Assembly (NCBI RefSeq): GCF_003194605.1
Contig: NZ_QHKY01000002.1
Span: forward strand, 372,001 to 436,000
DNA from: Nocardioides gilvus
Lineage (GTDB): Bacteria; Actinomycetota; Actinomycetes; Propionibacteriales; Nocardioidaceae
Reading direction: 5' to 3'
Length of the DNA: 64,000 bases
Shown piece after piece: positions 51,003 to 60,036 of the stretch. The notes beneath the pieces are model-generated. The model was not told the origin of the DNA. It did no database searches and worked only from the letters and a program-made list of their open reading frames with translations. The translations under genes and the position numbers were made by a program. Numbering within the stretch: position 1 is the first letter of the stretch; the number at the start of each line of letters is the position of its first letter.

Positions 51003-53005
51003 CCTACGACCACCTGCTCAGCCCGATCCAGCTCGGCCCGCTGACGTTGCGCAACCGGATCGTCATGGGGTCGATGCACACCGGTCTCGAGGACTCCGAG
51101 CGTCACCGCGACCGCTTCACCGCCTACCTCGCCGAGCGGGCCCGTGGCGGCACCGGCCTGATCATCACCGGCGGTTACGCCCCCAACAAGCGGGGGTGGC
51201 TCAAGCCATTCGGCTCCGAGATGAGCAGCAACCGGCACGCCTCCCGCCACCGCCAGGTCACCGACGCGGTGCACGACGAGGGCGGCGCGATCGCGCTGCA
51301 GGTGCTGCACGCCGGGCGCTACGCCTACCACCCCTTCAGCGTCAGCGCCTCGAAGGCGAAGTCGCCGATCACCCCCTTCAAGCCCTCCGCCCTCTCCACG
51401 AAGGCCGTCGACCGGACCGCGACCGACTTCGCGAAGTCCGTCGCCCTGGCCAAGAAGGCCGGCTACGACGCCGTCGAGATCATGGGCTCGGAGGGCTACC
51501 TGATCAACCAGTTCCTCGCTGCGCGCACCAACGACCGCACCGACCGGTGGGGCGGCAGCGCCAGCAACCGGATGCGCTTCCCCGTCGAGATCGTGCGCCG
51601 CACCCGCGAGCTGGTCGGCGACTTCCCGATCCTCTACCGGATCTCCCTGCTCGACCTCGTCGAGGGTGGCCAGACCTGGGACGAGACCCTCGAGCTCGCC
51701 TCCAGGTTGGAGGAGGCCGGGGTGAATGTCTTCAACACCGGCATCGGCTGGCACGAGGCCCGCATCCCCACCATCATCACCCAGGTGCCGCGCGGCGCCT
51801 GGCGCGAGCAGACCGCCCGCCTCAAGGCCGCCGTACGGGTGCCCGTCTGCGCCTCCAACCGAATCAACACCCCCGAGCTGGCCGAGGAGATCCTGGCCGC
51901 CGGTGAGGCCGACCTGGTCTCGATGGCCCGTCCGTTGCTCGCCGACCCGGAGTTCGCGAACAAGGCCGCCGCCGGTCGCGCCGACGAGATCAACACCTGC
52001 ATCGCCTGCAACCAGGCCTGCCTCGACCACATCTTCGTCAACAGGACCGCCTCCTGCCTGGTCAACCCGCGCGCCTGCCACGAGACCGAGCTCGTGCTGG
52101 GCCCCGTGCGTACGCAGACCACGCTGGCCGTGGTCGGTGCCGGACCCGCCGGCCTCGCTGCTGCTGTCTCCGCGGCCGAGCGCGGCGTCGCGGTCACGCT
52201 CTTCGAGGCCCGCAGCGAGATCGGCGGCCAGTTCCGGCTGGCGATGGCGGTGCCCGGCAAGGAGGACTTCGCCGACACGCTGCGCTACTACGGACGCCGG
52301 CTCGAGGTGCTGGGGGTCGACGTACGCCTCAACACCCGCGCCGAGGCCGACGCGCTGGCCGACTTCGACGACGTCATCATCGCCACCGGCGTCGAGCCGC
52401 GGATGCCCGCCATCGAGGGGATCGAGCATCCCAAGGCGGTCTCCTACGCCGACCTGCTCAACGGCACCGTCACGGCCGGTGCGAAGGTCGCGGTGATCGG
52501 CGCCGGCGGCATCGGTGTCGACGTCTCCCACTTCCTCGCCCACGTCGAGACGGACCTCGACGGCTGGAAGGCCCAGTGGGGCGTCGGGGACCCGAGCCTG
52601 CACCGCGGCGGCCTGACCGAGAAGAAGGCGCGCGAGGTCGCCCGCGAGGTCATCCTCGTGCAGCGCAAGGAGACCCCGATCGGCATCGGCCTGGGCAAGA
52701 CGTCGGGCTGGGCCCACCGCGCCGTGCTGAAGCAGTCGGGCGTGCGGCAGATCTCCGGGGCGACCTACGACCGCATCGACGACGCCGGTCTGCACATCAC
52801 CGTCGCCGGGGTCAGCGAAGTGCTGGAGGTCGACCACGTGATCGTGTGCGCCGGCCAGGAGTCGGTGCGTGAACTCCATGACGAGTTGTTGCTCACCCGG
52901 TCCGGCTCCGACTCGCTCCACCTCATCGGTGGCGCCGACCTGGCCGCCGAGCTGGACGCCAAGCGAGCGATCCGCCAGGGAACCGAGGTCGCTGCCGCCC
53001 TGTGA
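50999..53005 (+). CDS. fadH: NADPH-dependent 2,4-dienoyl-CoA reductase (FadH)
   Basis: 668 residues, the length of E. coli FadH. An N-terminal old-yellow-enzyme barrel (LSPIQLGPLTLRNRIVMGSMHTGLE, VLHAGRYAYHPF) carries FMN. The 4Fe-4S cysteines C334, C337, C341 and C353 (CIACNQACLDHI ... SC) fall at the same numbers as I recall for the E. coli enzyme. The C-terminal FAD/NADPH part begins LAVVGAGPAGLAAAVSAAERGVAVTLFEAR. It removes the cis/trans double-bond problem in polyunsaturated acyl-CoA oxidation. Co-transcribed with padR. Confidence 0.94.
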   Translation: MTYDHLLSPIQLGPLTLRNRIVMGSMHTGLEDSERHRDRFTAYLAERARGGTGLIITGGYAPNKRGWLKPFGSEMSSNRHASRHRQVTDAVHDEGGAIALQVLHAGRYAYHPFSVSASKAKSPITPFKPSALSTKAVDRTATDFAKSVALAKKAGYDAVEIMGSEGYLINQFLAARTNDRTDRWGGSASNRMRFPVEIVRRTRELVGDFPILYRISLLDLVEGGQTWDETLELASRLEEAGVNVFNTGIGWHEARIPTIITQVPRGAWREQTARLKAAVRVPVCASNRINTPELAEEILAAGEADLVSMARPLLADPEFANKAAAGRADEINTCIACNQACLDHIFVNRTASCLVNPRACHETELVLGPVRTQTTLAVVGAGPAGLAAAVSAAERGVAVTLFEARSEIGGQFRLAMAVPGKEDFADTLRYYGRRLEVLGVDVRLNTRAEADALADFDDVIIATGVEPRMPAIEGIEHPKAVSYADLLNGTVTAGAKVAVIGAGGIGVDVSHFLAHVETDLDGWKAQWGVGDPSLHRGGLTEKKAREVAREVILVQRKETPIGIGLGKTSGWAHRAVLKQSGVRQISGATYDRIDDAGLHITVAGVSEVLEVDHVIVCAGQESVRELHDELLLTRSGSDSLHLIGGADLAAELDAKRAIRQGTEVAAAL

Positions 53006-53060
53006 GCCCTGTGAGCCCTGTGAGTCCTGTGCCTCCAAGTCATGAGCCCGACCCTGTGAG
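52998..53060 (+). repeat. Tandem CCCTGTGAG repeats across the fadH stop codon
   Basis: Three exact copies of CCCTGTGAG run from 52998 to 53024, followed by a degenerate copy (TCCTGTGCC) and another exact copy at 53052-53060. In the fadH frame each exact tandem copy contains a TGA, giving three consecutive in-frame stops spaced three codons apart. Confidence 0.85.
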
Positions 53061-53078
53061 TCCAGGGTCTACGGCACA

Positions 53079-54260
53079 ATGACCCACGTGAAGACGAAGA
53101 TCTCGGTCGCAGGTCTCGGCTACGTCGGGCTCTCGGTGGCCATCCTGCTGTCCCGACACCACCGCGTCACCGGGCTCGACCTCGACGCCGAGCGCGTGGC
53201 CCTGCTGGAGGCGGGCACCAGCCCCATCCACGACGACGAGATCTCCCGCTTCCTGGCCGAGGAGGAGCTCGACCTCACCTTCACCACCGACGCCGACGCT
53301 GCCCACGTCGACTCCGAGTTCGTGGTGATCGCGACACCGACCAACTACGACTCCGAGACCAACTCCTTCGACACCTCCTCGGTCGAAGCAGTCATCCGCA
53401 CCGTGCAACGCGTCGCGCCCGACGCCACCATGGTCATCAAGTCCACCATCCCGGTCGGCTACGTCGAAGACGTACGCAAGCGCCTCGGCACCGACAACAT
53501 CATCTTCTCCCCCGAGTTCCTCCGCGAGGGCCAAGCACTCGCCGACAACCTCAACCCCTCCCGCATCGTCGTCGGCGAACGCTCCGAACGGGCCGAGAAG
53601 TTCGCCGCGCTGCTGCTCTCCGGCGCCGACGCCGACGACGTACCCGTGCTCTTCACCGAGCCCACCGAGGCCGAGTCGATCAAGCTCTTCTCCAACACCT
53701 ACCTCGCCATGCGCGTCGCCTACTTCAACGAGCTCGACTCCTTCGCCCTCTCCCGCGGCCTCGACACCCGCCAGATCATCGAGGGCGTCGGCCTCGATCC
53801 GCGCATCGGCACGCACTACAACAACCCCTCCTTCGGCTACGGCGGATACTGCCTGCCCAAGGACACCAAGCAACTCCTCGCCAACTACGCCGACGTCCCC
53901 CAGACCCTCATCCGCGCGATCGTCGAGGCCAACCAGACCCGCAAGGACTTCGTCGCCGACGACATCCTCACCACCAACCCCCGCGTCGTCGGCATCCACC
54001 GCCTCATCATGAAGGCCGGCTCCGACAACTTCCGCGAGTCATCGGTCCAGGGCATCATGAAACGGATCAAGGCCCGCGGCGTCGAAGTCATCGTGCACGA
54101 ACCCGAGTTCGTCGAAGGCGACTACTACAACTCCGAGGTCGTCAACGACCTCGCCCAGTTCAAGGCCCGCGCCGACATCATCGTCGCCAACCGCCGCACC
54201 CCCGAGCTCGCCGACGTCGCCGCCAAGGTCTACACCCGCGACCTCTACGGCAGCGACTGA
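53079..54260 (+). CDS. ugd: UDP-glucose 6-dehydrogenase
   Basis: 393 residues (GTG 53088 is an alternative start). NAD-binding [43 protein letters not shown], catalytic cysteine C258 in [14 protein letters not shown], and the end [11 protein letters not shown]. These segments, and most between them, closely resemble enterobacterial Ugd as I remember it, more than the longer actinobacterial UGDs. The enzyme makes UDP-glucuronate for capsule or surface polysaccharide. Two glycosyltransferases follow on the opposite strand. Codon use is fully GC-rich, so any transfer would be old. Confidence 0.93.
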   Translation: MTHVKTKISVAGLGYVGLSVAILLSRHHRVTGLDLDAERVALLEAGTSPIHDDEISRFLAEEELDLTFTTDADAAHVDSEFVVIATPTNYDSETNSFDTSSVEAVIRTVQRVAPDATMVIKSTIPVGYVEDVRKRLGTDNIIFSPEFLREGQALADNLNPSRIVVGERSERAEKFAALLLSGADADDVPVLFTEPTEAESIKLFSNTYLAMRVAYFNELDSFALSRGLDTRQIIEGVGLDPRIGTHYNNPSFGYGGYCLPKDTKQLLANYADVPQTLIRAIVEANQTRKDFVADDILTTNPRVVGIHRLIMKAGSDNFRESSVQGIMKRIKARGVEVIVHEPEFVEGDYYNSEVVNDLAQFKARADIIVANRRTPELADVAAKVYTRDLYGSD

Positions 54261-54264
54261 GATC

Positions 54265-54299
54265 GACCCAGATCGGTCTGGCCCAGATCGTCCTGGGTC
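54265..54299. terminator. Hairpin between ugd and the glycosyltransferase
   Basis: GACCCAG (54265-54271) and CTGGGTC (54293-54299) form a perfect 7-bp outer stem. CCCAGATCG also repeats directly inside. It overlaps the convergent gene's stop and is a moderate terminator at best. Confidence 0.45.
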
Positions 54300-55830
54300 A
54301 GCCCTTGCGGGCCCGCTGGGCGCGGGCAGCGCGACGCTCCAGCGCCGGGACCATCGTCTCCTCGACCCTGGCCCACGACTCCTCGGACGAGACCGCCCCG
54401 AACTTCGGTCGCCGGTAGCGACGGATCGTGCGCTCCTCCCACGGCACCCACCCCAACTCGGCGGCACCCGCGTCGCGGCGCCCGAAGACGTCAGCGATGA
54501 AGTCGTCGACCTCCCCGGGGTCGGTGACCTCGTGCCAACCGGCCCGTGACCTGGCCGCCGTACGGACCACCCGTACGACTTCCCCCGCGGGCCCGTGGAG
54601 CACGGCGAGACCGAAGTGGGTGCGCTCCATGTCAGCGAGCAGGACACCGATGCTCATCTCGAGCGGAGCCAGGGCCGTGCTGGCCAGGGTCATCCGGAAC
54701 GGCGATCGACAGCGCTGTGTCAGCACCTCGGCATCAGGTTGGACCAGCTCGACACGGGGCTCGTGACGGTAGGCGCGCGACAGGATGCCGAGGTCACGCA
54801 GGGGGTCACGCAGCGGCGAGACCCGCGCCGTGTCCAGGACCGCCCAGTCGGCCACCAGCACGACCCGCAGGTCGTCCATGTCCGACTCGAGGAGCGCGTC
54901 GACGCAGCGCTGCACCCGGTCGGCTCCGGCGTCGACGGGCACGACCACCTCGACGTACGGCACCTGGTAGATCCGGCCGTGCTGCCGGCGGCCGCGGGAG
55001 GCCGGGACGAAGTCGGCGAACGCAGGTGCGTTGTACGCCTTGACCAGGTCGCCCTGCTGCATCACGTGGGTGAGACCGAGATGCCAGGCACGCGCCCCCC
55101 GGTCGGGCAGCAGCACGGCCCCGGCCTCGTTGAGCAGGTGCCCGAAGACGGTGTCCTCCCCGAGCCGGAGCGTCGGGTCCAGGCCTCCGGTGGCGTCGTG
55201 CATGGCCCGGGTCATCGAGACCGTCGCGCCGACCAGGCAGTGGAAGGCGTTGTGGCCGGCCCGTGCCAGGTCGTCGGTCTTGGCGAAGATCTCCTCGATC
55301 CAGGTGTGCTGATCAGCTGTGTTCCAGTCGTGCAGATCGACGATCGACCCGTCCGCGACCCGGTCACGCACCTGGGCAGGAGTCAGGTCGATCCGGGGGG
55401 TGACGAAGCGCTTGTCGCCGAGCACCACCGCGTGGTCGATGACGTGGTGCCAACGGGCGTGGGCCTCGAGGTGTTCGGCGAAGGCCAGCATGTCGGCGTC
55501 CAACCACATCACGATGTCGCCGTCACTCTGAGCGGTCCCGACCTCGGAGGCGTTGGCCCGCCCCCACCCCTCGGTGACGCGCACGAGGCGGGTGTGTGCC
55601 GGTCGCAGGTCCGGGAGCTCGACGGGCGGTGAGTTGCCGTCGTCGACGACCACGACCTCGAAGAGGTGCTCGGGGTACGTCTGCGCAGTCAGGGCCGCGA
55701 GGACCGCGTCGAGCGGGGTCGACCCCCAGGCCGGCATGACGACGCTCATCGACCGCGTGGGGGTCCAGGCACCCAGCTCGGGGACCTCGAGGGTCGTCCA
55801 GTCGTTGCGGCGCACCACGGGGCCGATCAC
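54298..55830 (-). CDS. Family 2 glycosyltransferase
   Basis: 510 residues from GTG 55830, fixed by the GTGA overlap with the upstream glycosyltransferase; the longer frame to 56040 lies within that gene. GT-A domain: SMSVVMPAWGSTPLDAVLAALTAQTYPEHLFEVVVVDDGNSP, the metal-binding WLDADMLAF (DxD), GATVSMTRAMHDATGGLDPTLRLGEDTVFGHLL. The C-terminal part (about residues 310-510) carries no recognised motif. It likely acts in cell-surface glycan or glycolipid assembly. Third gene of a GH1-like/GT/GT operon. Confidence 0.85.
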   Translation of the reverse strand: MIGPVVRRNDWTTLEVPELGAWTPTRSMSVVMPAWGSTPLDAVLAALTAQTYPEHLFEVVVVDDGNSPPVELPDLRPAHTRLVRVTEGWGRANASEVGTAQSDGDIVMWLDADMLAFAEHLEAHARWHHVIDHAVVLGDKRFVTPRIDLTPAQVRDRVADGSIVDLHDWNTADQHTWIEEIFAKTDDLARAGHNAFHCLVGATVSMTRAMHDATGGLDPTLRLGEDTVFGHLLNEAGAVLLPDRGARAWHLGLTHVMQQGDLVKAYNAPAFADFVPASRGRRQHGRIYQVPYVEVVVPVDAGADRVQRCVDALLESDMDDLRVVLVADWAVLDTARVSPLRDPLRDLGILSRAYRHEPRVELVQPDAEVLTQRCRSPFRMTLASTALAPLEMSIGVLLADMERTHFGLAVLHGPAGEVVRVVRTAARSRAGWHEVTDPGEVDDFIADVFGRRDAGAAELGWVPWEERTIRRYRRPKFGAVSSEESWARVEETMVPALERRAARAQRARKG

Positions 55831-57740
55831 AACCCCTCCTTCGGAGGCCGGAAGCCCTCCCACTGCTGGAGCACGGTGCCGGCCTCCAGGAAGGTCTCGG
55901 CCTCGGTCTCCCAGGTGTGGCCGGTGGCGTTGCGGCGCAGCACGTAGTTGAGACCGTGGGTGCGGTAGACGCTGCCACCCGAGGCGAGCACCATCTGGAG
56001 AAGTTGGGCGTCGACCCAGCGCCGCACGGGACGGAACCACCCCAACTCCCGCAGCAGGTCGCGCGACACGGTCATCGTGCCGCCAGCGACCCAGTCGCTG
56101 AAGACCTCCGAAGGATCCGTGCGTCGCACCGTGGTGTCCAGCTCGGCCAGGTGCACGAACTCTGCCGCGGCACCGACGAGGTCCGCCCCCGAGATCCTGC
56201 GAGCCATCAGCAGGTCGTGCACCGTGTGGGGGGAGTACCAGTCGTCGTCGTCCATCTTCATCAGCACGCTGCCCGACGCCGCCTGGGCAGCCGCGGTGAG
56301 CACGTCACCGAAGAAGGTGGAATCCTCGAAGTCGAGCAGGACGGGCGGGCGACCCAGGATCTCGGTCAGCGGGGCGGGATCGGTGCGGAAGCCGTGGGTC
56401 GCGATGACCAGCTCGACGTCGGCGCCCACCTGTGCGGCCACCCGGGCCACGGCCCCGGCGAGCTCGTGCTCGCGCTTGGAGGCGAGCAGGACGCTCGTCG
56501 GAGGCAGCGACGCGCTGGCCGCAGCCAGCCGTGCCACGCCCGTACGCCCGGCGAGACCTGAGCGCCAGGCCGCGGTCGAGTGGTGGTCGAAGGTGGCTCG
56601 CCGCAACCGCACCGACCAGCCGTCGCGCGCCAGGGTGTCGTCCAGGTCGGGCACGTCTGCGAGGACCTTCGCCAGCTCCGGGGCGAGCCGCGGCTCGTCG
56701 CCGCTGGTGAGCACGGGGATGCCGGACATCGTGAGCTTGAGCAGGTCGGACGGGTCAGCCGTCGTGAGGTCGAGACGTACGGCCCGGTGCCGGCGCGCCC
56801 GACGGACCACCAACTCGGTGACCGGGCCCCCTCGCACCAGCTCGGTGAGGTCAACGATCGCCTCGGGCGGGTTGCCGCGCCAGCCGCGGGCGTTGAAGAC
56901 CATCTCGTCGACCGGCTCGAGACCGGCGTCGGTGACCACGACAGGCACCCGGTCGATGACATGGTGCGGCGCCAGGTCGGACGCGACACCTGCTTGGTCC
57001 TCGGGGGCGGACAGGACCACGTCGGGAGGCACCACCCGGTCGTCGGTGACCGCGTGCGCGAGCTCGTGCAGGACGTCGGCGCGCAGGTCCAGACCCGGCG
57101 CGACCGGTCGTCCGTGGTAGGCGAGCACCAGCCCGGAACGCGCAGCGTGGTCCCGGGGGACGGCCTGGTGCGCGAAGGTCTGGAGCACCGAACGCACCCG
57201 CACCGGACGTACGAAGGTGAGCACGGTGACCGCTCCACTGCCCGGCTTCGGAAGGCGGCGCGCAGCCACCGCGGCGAGCGGCGGCCAGTTCTGCGGGGGC
57301 GCCGGCACCACCGGCGAGCGGGTGGCGGTCAGCCACACGCCGAGGTCCCGGCAGTGGCCGAGGTCGGGCAGGGCGGAGGCCACGCTGCGCAGGGTCGAGC
57401 GGTCCGTCGAGACCAGCAGCACCGAACCCCATTCACGACCGTGCACCTCAGCCAGCTCGCCCTCCCAGAGGCGTACGACCTTCACCCCCAACGCCTCGGG
57501 GCGAGGCGGCAGGAACGACAGGACCGCCGACTCCGCGGCGAGCACCAACGTCGGCCCCGGGAGGTCGGCGAAGAGGTCGCGCACCGAGGCCAGTGGCGGT
57601 ACGCCTGCGCTCACCGTCGCGTGGGACGTGGCTGGAGACACCGAGGAGCCTGAGCCCTTCAGGGACCCACGCGCCTTCCGGGTCACGCGTGCAGCAGCCC
57701 CTCGCAGTACGTCGGAGCCCGAGCGTCGTCGCCATGCCAT
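55827..57740 (-). CDS. Large glycosyltransferase-like protein (GT2 domain at C-terminus)
   Basis: 637 residues from ATG 57740. The N-terminal ~60 residues are basic and unstructured. The middle (about 60-420) has no strong match and carries repeated SVLLVSTDRST-, ELVVRRARRHRAVRLDLT-like strands. The C-terminal ~190 residues are a GT-A domain: LPPTSVLLASKREHELAGAVARVAAQVGADVELVIATHG, then the acidic MKMDDDDWYSPHTVHDLL and WVAGGTMTVSRDLLRELGWF. The length is well above a simple GT2, suggesting a regulatory or acceptor-binding N-terminal region. It overlaps the next glycosyltransferase by four bases. Confidence 0.8.
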   Translation of the reverse strand: MAWRRRSGSDVLRGAAARVTRKARGSLKGSGSSVSPATSHATVSAGVPPLASVRDLFADLPGPTLVLAAESAVLSFLPPRPEALGVKVVRLWEGELAEVHGREWGSVLLVSTDRSTLRSVASALPDLGHCRDLGVWLTATRSPVVPAPPQNWPPLAAVAARRLPKPGSGAVTVLTFVRPVRVRSVLQTFAHQAVPRDHAARSGLVLAYHGRPVAPGLDLRADVLHELAHAVTDDRVVPPDVVLSAPEDQAGVASDLAPHHVIDRVPVVVTDAGLEPVDEMVFNARGWRGNPPEAIVDLTELVRGGPVTELVVRRARRHRAVRLDLTTADPSDLLKLTMSGIPVLTSGDEPRLAPELAKVLADVPDLDDTLARDGWSVRLRRATFDHHSTAAWRSGLAGRTGVARLAAASASLPPTSVLLASKREHELAGAVARVAAQVGADVELVIATHGFRTDPAPLTEILGRPPVLLDFEDSTFFGDVLTAAAQAASGSVLMKMDDDDWYSPHTVHDLLMARRISGADLVGAAAEFVHLAELDTTVRRTDPSEVFSDWVAGGTMTVSRDLLRELGWFRPVRRWVDAQLLQMVLASGGSVYRTHGLNYVLRRNATGHTWETEAETFLEAGTVLQQWEGFRPPKEGL

Positions 57741-57807
57741 GCCCGAACGATAGCCGCGTCCCGCGCGGGGGCGGTGGCAAGGCGGCGCCCCGGGGCGGGC
57801 GGAGGGA

Positions 57808-59175
57808 TCAGTTGTCGGTCGGCTGCGCCGCGATGAGGCGCGAGTACCACTCCATCGAGCACTTCGGGGTCCTGCGCCGGGTGGTGTGGTCGACGTGGAC
57901 CAGGCCGCTGCGCTGGGTGTAACCGTCGGTCCACTCGTGACCGTCGAGGAGTGACGAGTAGTAGTAGCCGCGTACGTCCACCCCGCGGTTGACCGCCTCC
58001 GCGATGGCGTGCAGGTAGGCGTTGACGTACTGGATGCGCGGCTGGTCGTCGACCACCCCGTACTCGTCGGGGTCCGCCCAGTAGTCGGCACCCGACTCGG
58101 TGATCATGATGGGCGGCAGCGCGGCGCGGTAGCGGGCCCGGAACATGATCAACCACTCGCGCAACGAGTCGGGCACCACGGGACGCCCACGGTCGGTGTG
58201 CGGGTAGCCGACGACCTCGCGGTAGGCGAAGGGCATCTCGTGTCCCTCGGGCGCGGCGCCCACCCGGATCGGGTTGAAGAAGTTGACGCCGTAGAAGTCG
58301 AGGGGCTGACGGATCGTGGCCATGTCGCCGGGCCGCACCACGTGCTCCACCGGCGCGGTCAACGGCAGCGGGTAGCGCCCCAGCAGCATCGACTCCATGA
58401 AGAAGCCGTTCCAGAGCATGTCGAAGAGCTTGCAGGTCCCGGTGTCCTCGGGCTCGTCGGTGGCGGGCCACGCGGGGGTGTGGTTGTTGGCGCAGCCCAC
58501 GCTCGTCGCGCCGGCGGCCCGCAGCGCCTGGGCGCCCAGCCCGTGCGCCAGGAGCATGTGGTGCGCCGCCGGGAGGCAGTCGAAGACCAGACTCTTGCCG
58601 GGGGCGTGCACGCCGAGGCCGTAGCCCAGGACGCTGGCGCTGTTGGGCGAGTGCAGCGGGATCCAGTGCGCCACTCGGTCGGCCAACCGGTCGGCGACGA
58701 TCGCTGCGTAGTCACCGAAGGCCTCAGAGGTGGCGCGGTTCAACCATCCGCCGTCGTCCTCGAGAGCCTGGGGCAGGTCCCAGTGGTGCAGGCTGACCAT
58801 CGGCTCGACTCCCGCAGCCAACAACTCGTCGACGTGCCGGTCGTAGTGGTCGAGACCCGCAGTGTTGACCGGCCCACGACCTTCGGGCTGGATCCGGGAC
58901 CACGCCACCGAGAAGCGGTGGGCACGGACGCCGAAGCGTCCCATCAGAGCGACGTCGTCGCTGCGCTGACGGTAGTGGTCGGCGCCGTTCACCTCGGGCG
59001 CACCGGGAGACGTACGTCCCTCGACGTCCTCGAATCCGTCCCAGATGCTCGGACCCCGTCCGTCGGCGCGTGCCGATCCCTCCGTCTCCTGGGCGGAGAC
59101 GGCCGTGCCCAGACGGAAACCCGCCGGGAACAGCGGGAAGGTGTCGCCACCCCGAATTGATCCAGCATCGTTCAC
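57808..59175 (-). CDS. Glycoside hydrolase family 1-fold protein with altered active site
   Basis: 455 residues from GTG 59175; the conserved N-terminus FPAGFRLGTAVSAQETEG requires a start here or further upstream, and upstream lies pirin. The GH1 fold is clear: SWSRI-like FSVAWSRIQPEG, SLHHWDLPQALEDDGGWLNR, LGYGLGVHAPG, MITESGADYW, RTPKCSMEWY. The nucleophile E360 is kept, but the acid/base motif T-x-N-E-P reads PLHSPN, with serine (S176) for the glutamate. The subsite residues Q (SAYQIEG, here SAQETEG) and the NYY tyrosine (here NFF) also differ. Plain beta-glucosidase activity is doubtful. First gene of an operon with two glycosyltransferases. Confidence 0.85.
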   Translation of the reverse strand: MNDAGSIRGGDTFPLFPAGFRLGTAVSAQETEGSARADGRGPSIWDGFEDVEGRTSPGAPEVNGADHYRQRSDDVALMGRFGVRAHRFSVAWSRIQPEGRGPVNTAGLDHYDRHVDELLAAGVEPMVSLHHWDLPQALEDDGGWLNRATSEAFGDYAAIVADRLADRVAHWIPLHSPNSASVLGYGLGVHAPGKSLVFDCLPAAHHMLLAHGLGAQALRAAGATSVGCANNHTPAWPATDEPEDTGTCKLFDMLWNGFFMESMLLGRYPLPLTAPVEHVVRPGDMATIRQPLDFYGVNFFNPIRVGAAPEGHEMPFAYREVVGYPHTDRGRPVVPDSLREWLIMFRARYRAALPPIMITESGADYWADPDEYGVVDDQPRIQYVNAYLHAIAEAVNRGVDVRGYYYSSLLDGHEWTDGYTQRSGLVHVDHTTRRRTPKCSMEWYSRLIAAQPTDN

Positions 59176-59192
59176 CGGGTGACCATATCCGC

Positions 59193-59909
59193 ATGCAGAT
59201 CCGCTTGCACCAAGGTTCGACAAGGTATTCGACCCGGTCGGCCTCCCAGGTGGCTCACCACTCATTCTCCTTCGGGGACCACTACGACCCGGAGAACCTG
59301 GCATTCGGGCCGATGCGGGCGCACAACGAACACCGTCTCTCCTGGGGCGCCGGCTTCCCCGAGCACCGCCACAGCGACGTCGAGCTGGTGACCTGGGTGA
59401 TGCACGGCCAGGTGGTCCACACCGACTCCTTGGGCAACCGCTCCCTGCTCCCGGCCGGGACGGTCCAGGTGCAGTCGGCCGGATCCGGGATCTCCCACTC
59501 GGAATTTGCCGACACCTCCGCCGCGCCGACGCGGTTCGTCCAGACCTGGCTCGTGCCGGACGAGTTGGGCGGGCCGCCTGCCCGCTTCCTCGCCTCGGGG
59601 ATGCAGTCGGAGCGCATGATTCCGGTGGCCGGCGACGGCGCACAGGTGCCGGTCGGTTGCAGCGGCGCGACCCTCTTCGTGGGCTCGCTCGCGAGCGGCA
59701 CCGTGCACGATCTGCCGGTCTGCTCCTCTCACCACCTCTTCGTCGCCTCGGGTGAGGTGGTGTGGTCCTCGCCCGGTCACGACGACCTCACCCTGACCGA
59801 GGGCGACGCCCTGCGGATCACCGCCGCCGACGACGCCGAGATGCAGTTGCGGGTGGTTGCGGCCGCCGAAGTCATGCAGTGGGTCTTCCGTACTCCAACT
59901 CCGGGGTAA
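59193..59909 (+). CDS. Pirin-family cupin protein
   Basis: 238 residues from ATG 59193 (an in-frame start at 59070 lies inside the GH1 gene). The first cupin has the metal-binding pattern GFPEHRHSDVELVTWVMHGQVVHTDSLGNRSLLPAGTVQVQSAGSGISHSEF, matching the two histidines, the later histidine and the glutamate of pirins. The C-terminal cupin is degenerate. Pirins are iron proteins, some with quercetin dioxygenase activity. Only 17 bases separate its start from the divergent GH1-like start, so its promoter lies inside that gene. Confidence 0.9.
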   Translation: MQIRLHQGSTRYSTRSASQVAHHSFSFGDHYDPENLAFGPMRAHNEHRLSWGAGFPEHRHSDVELVTWVMHGQVVHTDSLGNRSLLPAGTVQVQSAGSGISHSEFADTSAAPTRFVQTWLVPDELGGPPARFLASGMQSERMIPVAGDGAQVPVGCSGATLFVGSLASGTVHDLPVCSSHHLFVASGEVVWSSPGHDDLTLTEGDALRITAADDAEMQLRVVAAAEVMQWVFRTPTPG

Positions 59910-59962
59910 AGGTTCTCGCGGATCGGCTTCGGGACGCGCGACCTACATCTAGGATTCTCGTC

Positions 59963-60000
59963 AACAGGCCCTTGTTGACCCCATGCAACAAGGGCCTGTT
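59963..60000 (+). terminator. Rho-independent-type terminator after pirin
   Basis: A perfect 15-bp stem (AACAGGCCCTTGTTG and its complement) with an 8-base loop, followed by TCTTCTCT, 53 bases after the pirin stop. Confidence 0.8.
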
Positions 60001-60036
60001 TCTTCTCTCCGCACCCTGACGCTGCCCCGCCCCTCG

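Noticed and set aside
57741..58091. Possible 117-residue N-terminal extension of the large glycosyltransferase
   Set aside because: The extension is Ser/Thr/Arg-rich and overlaps the GH1-like gene in another frame; ATG 57740 begins the plausible basic N-terminus.
59176..59643. Upstream extension of the GH1-like gene to 59643
   Set aside because: It lies antisense to the well-defined pirin gene and is Arg/Pro-rich without GH1 similarity.
59963..60000. Possible tRNA or small structured RNA after pirin
   Set aside because: A single 15-bp hairpin with a following U-rich stretch; no cloverleaf, no CCA end. Best read as a terminator.
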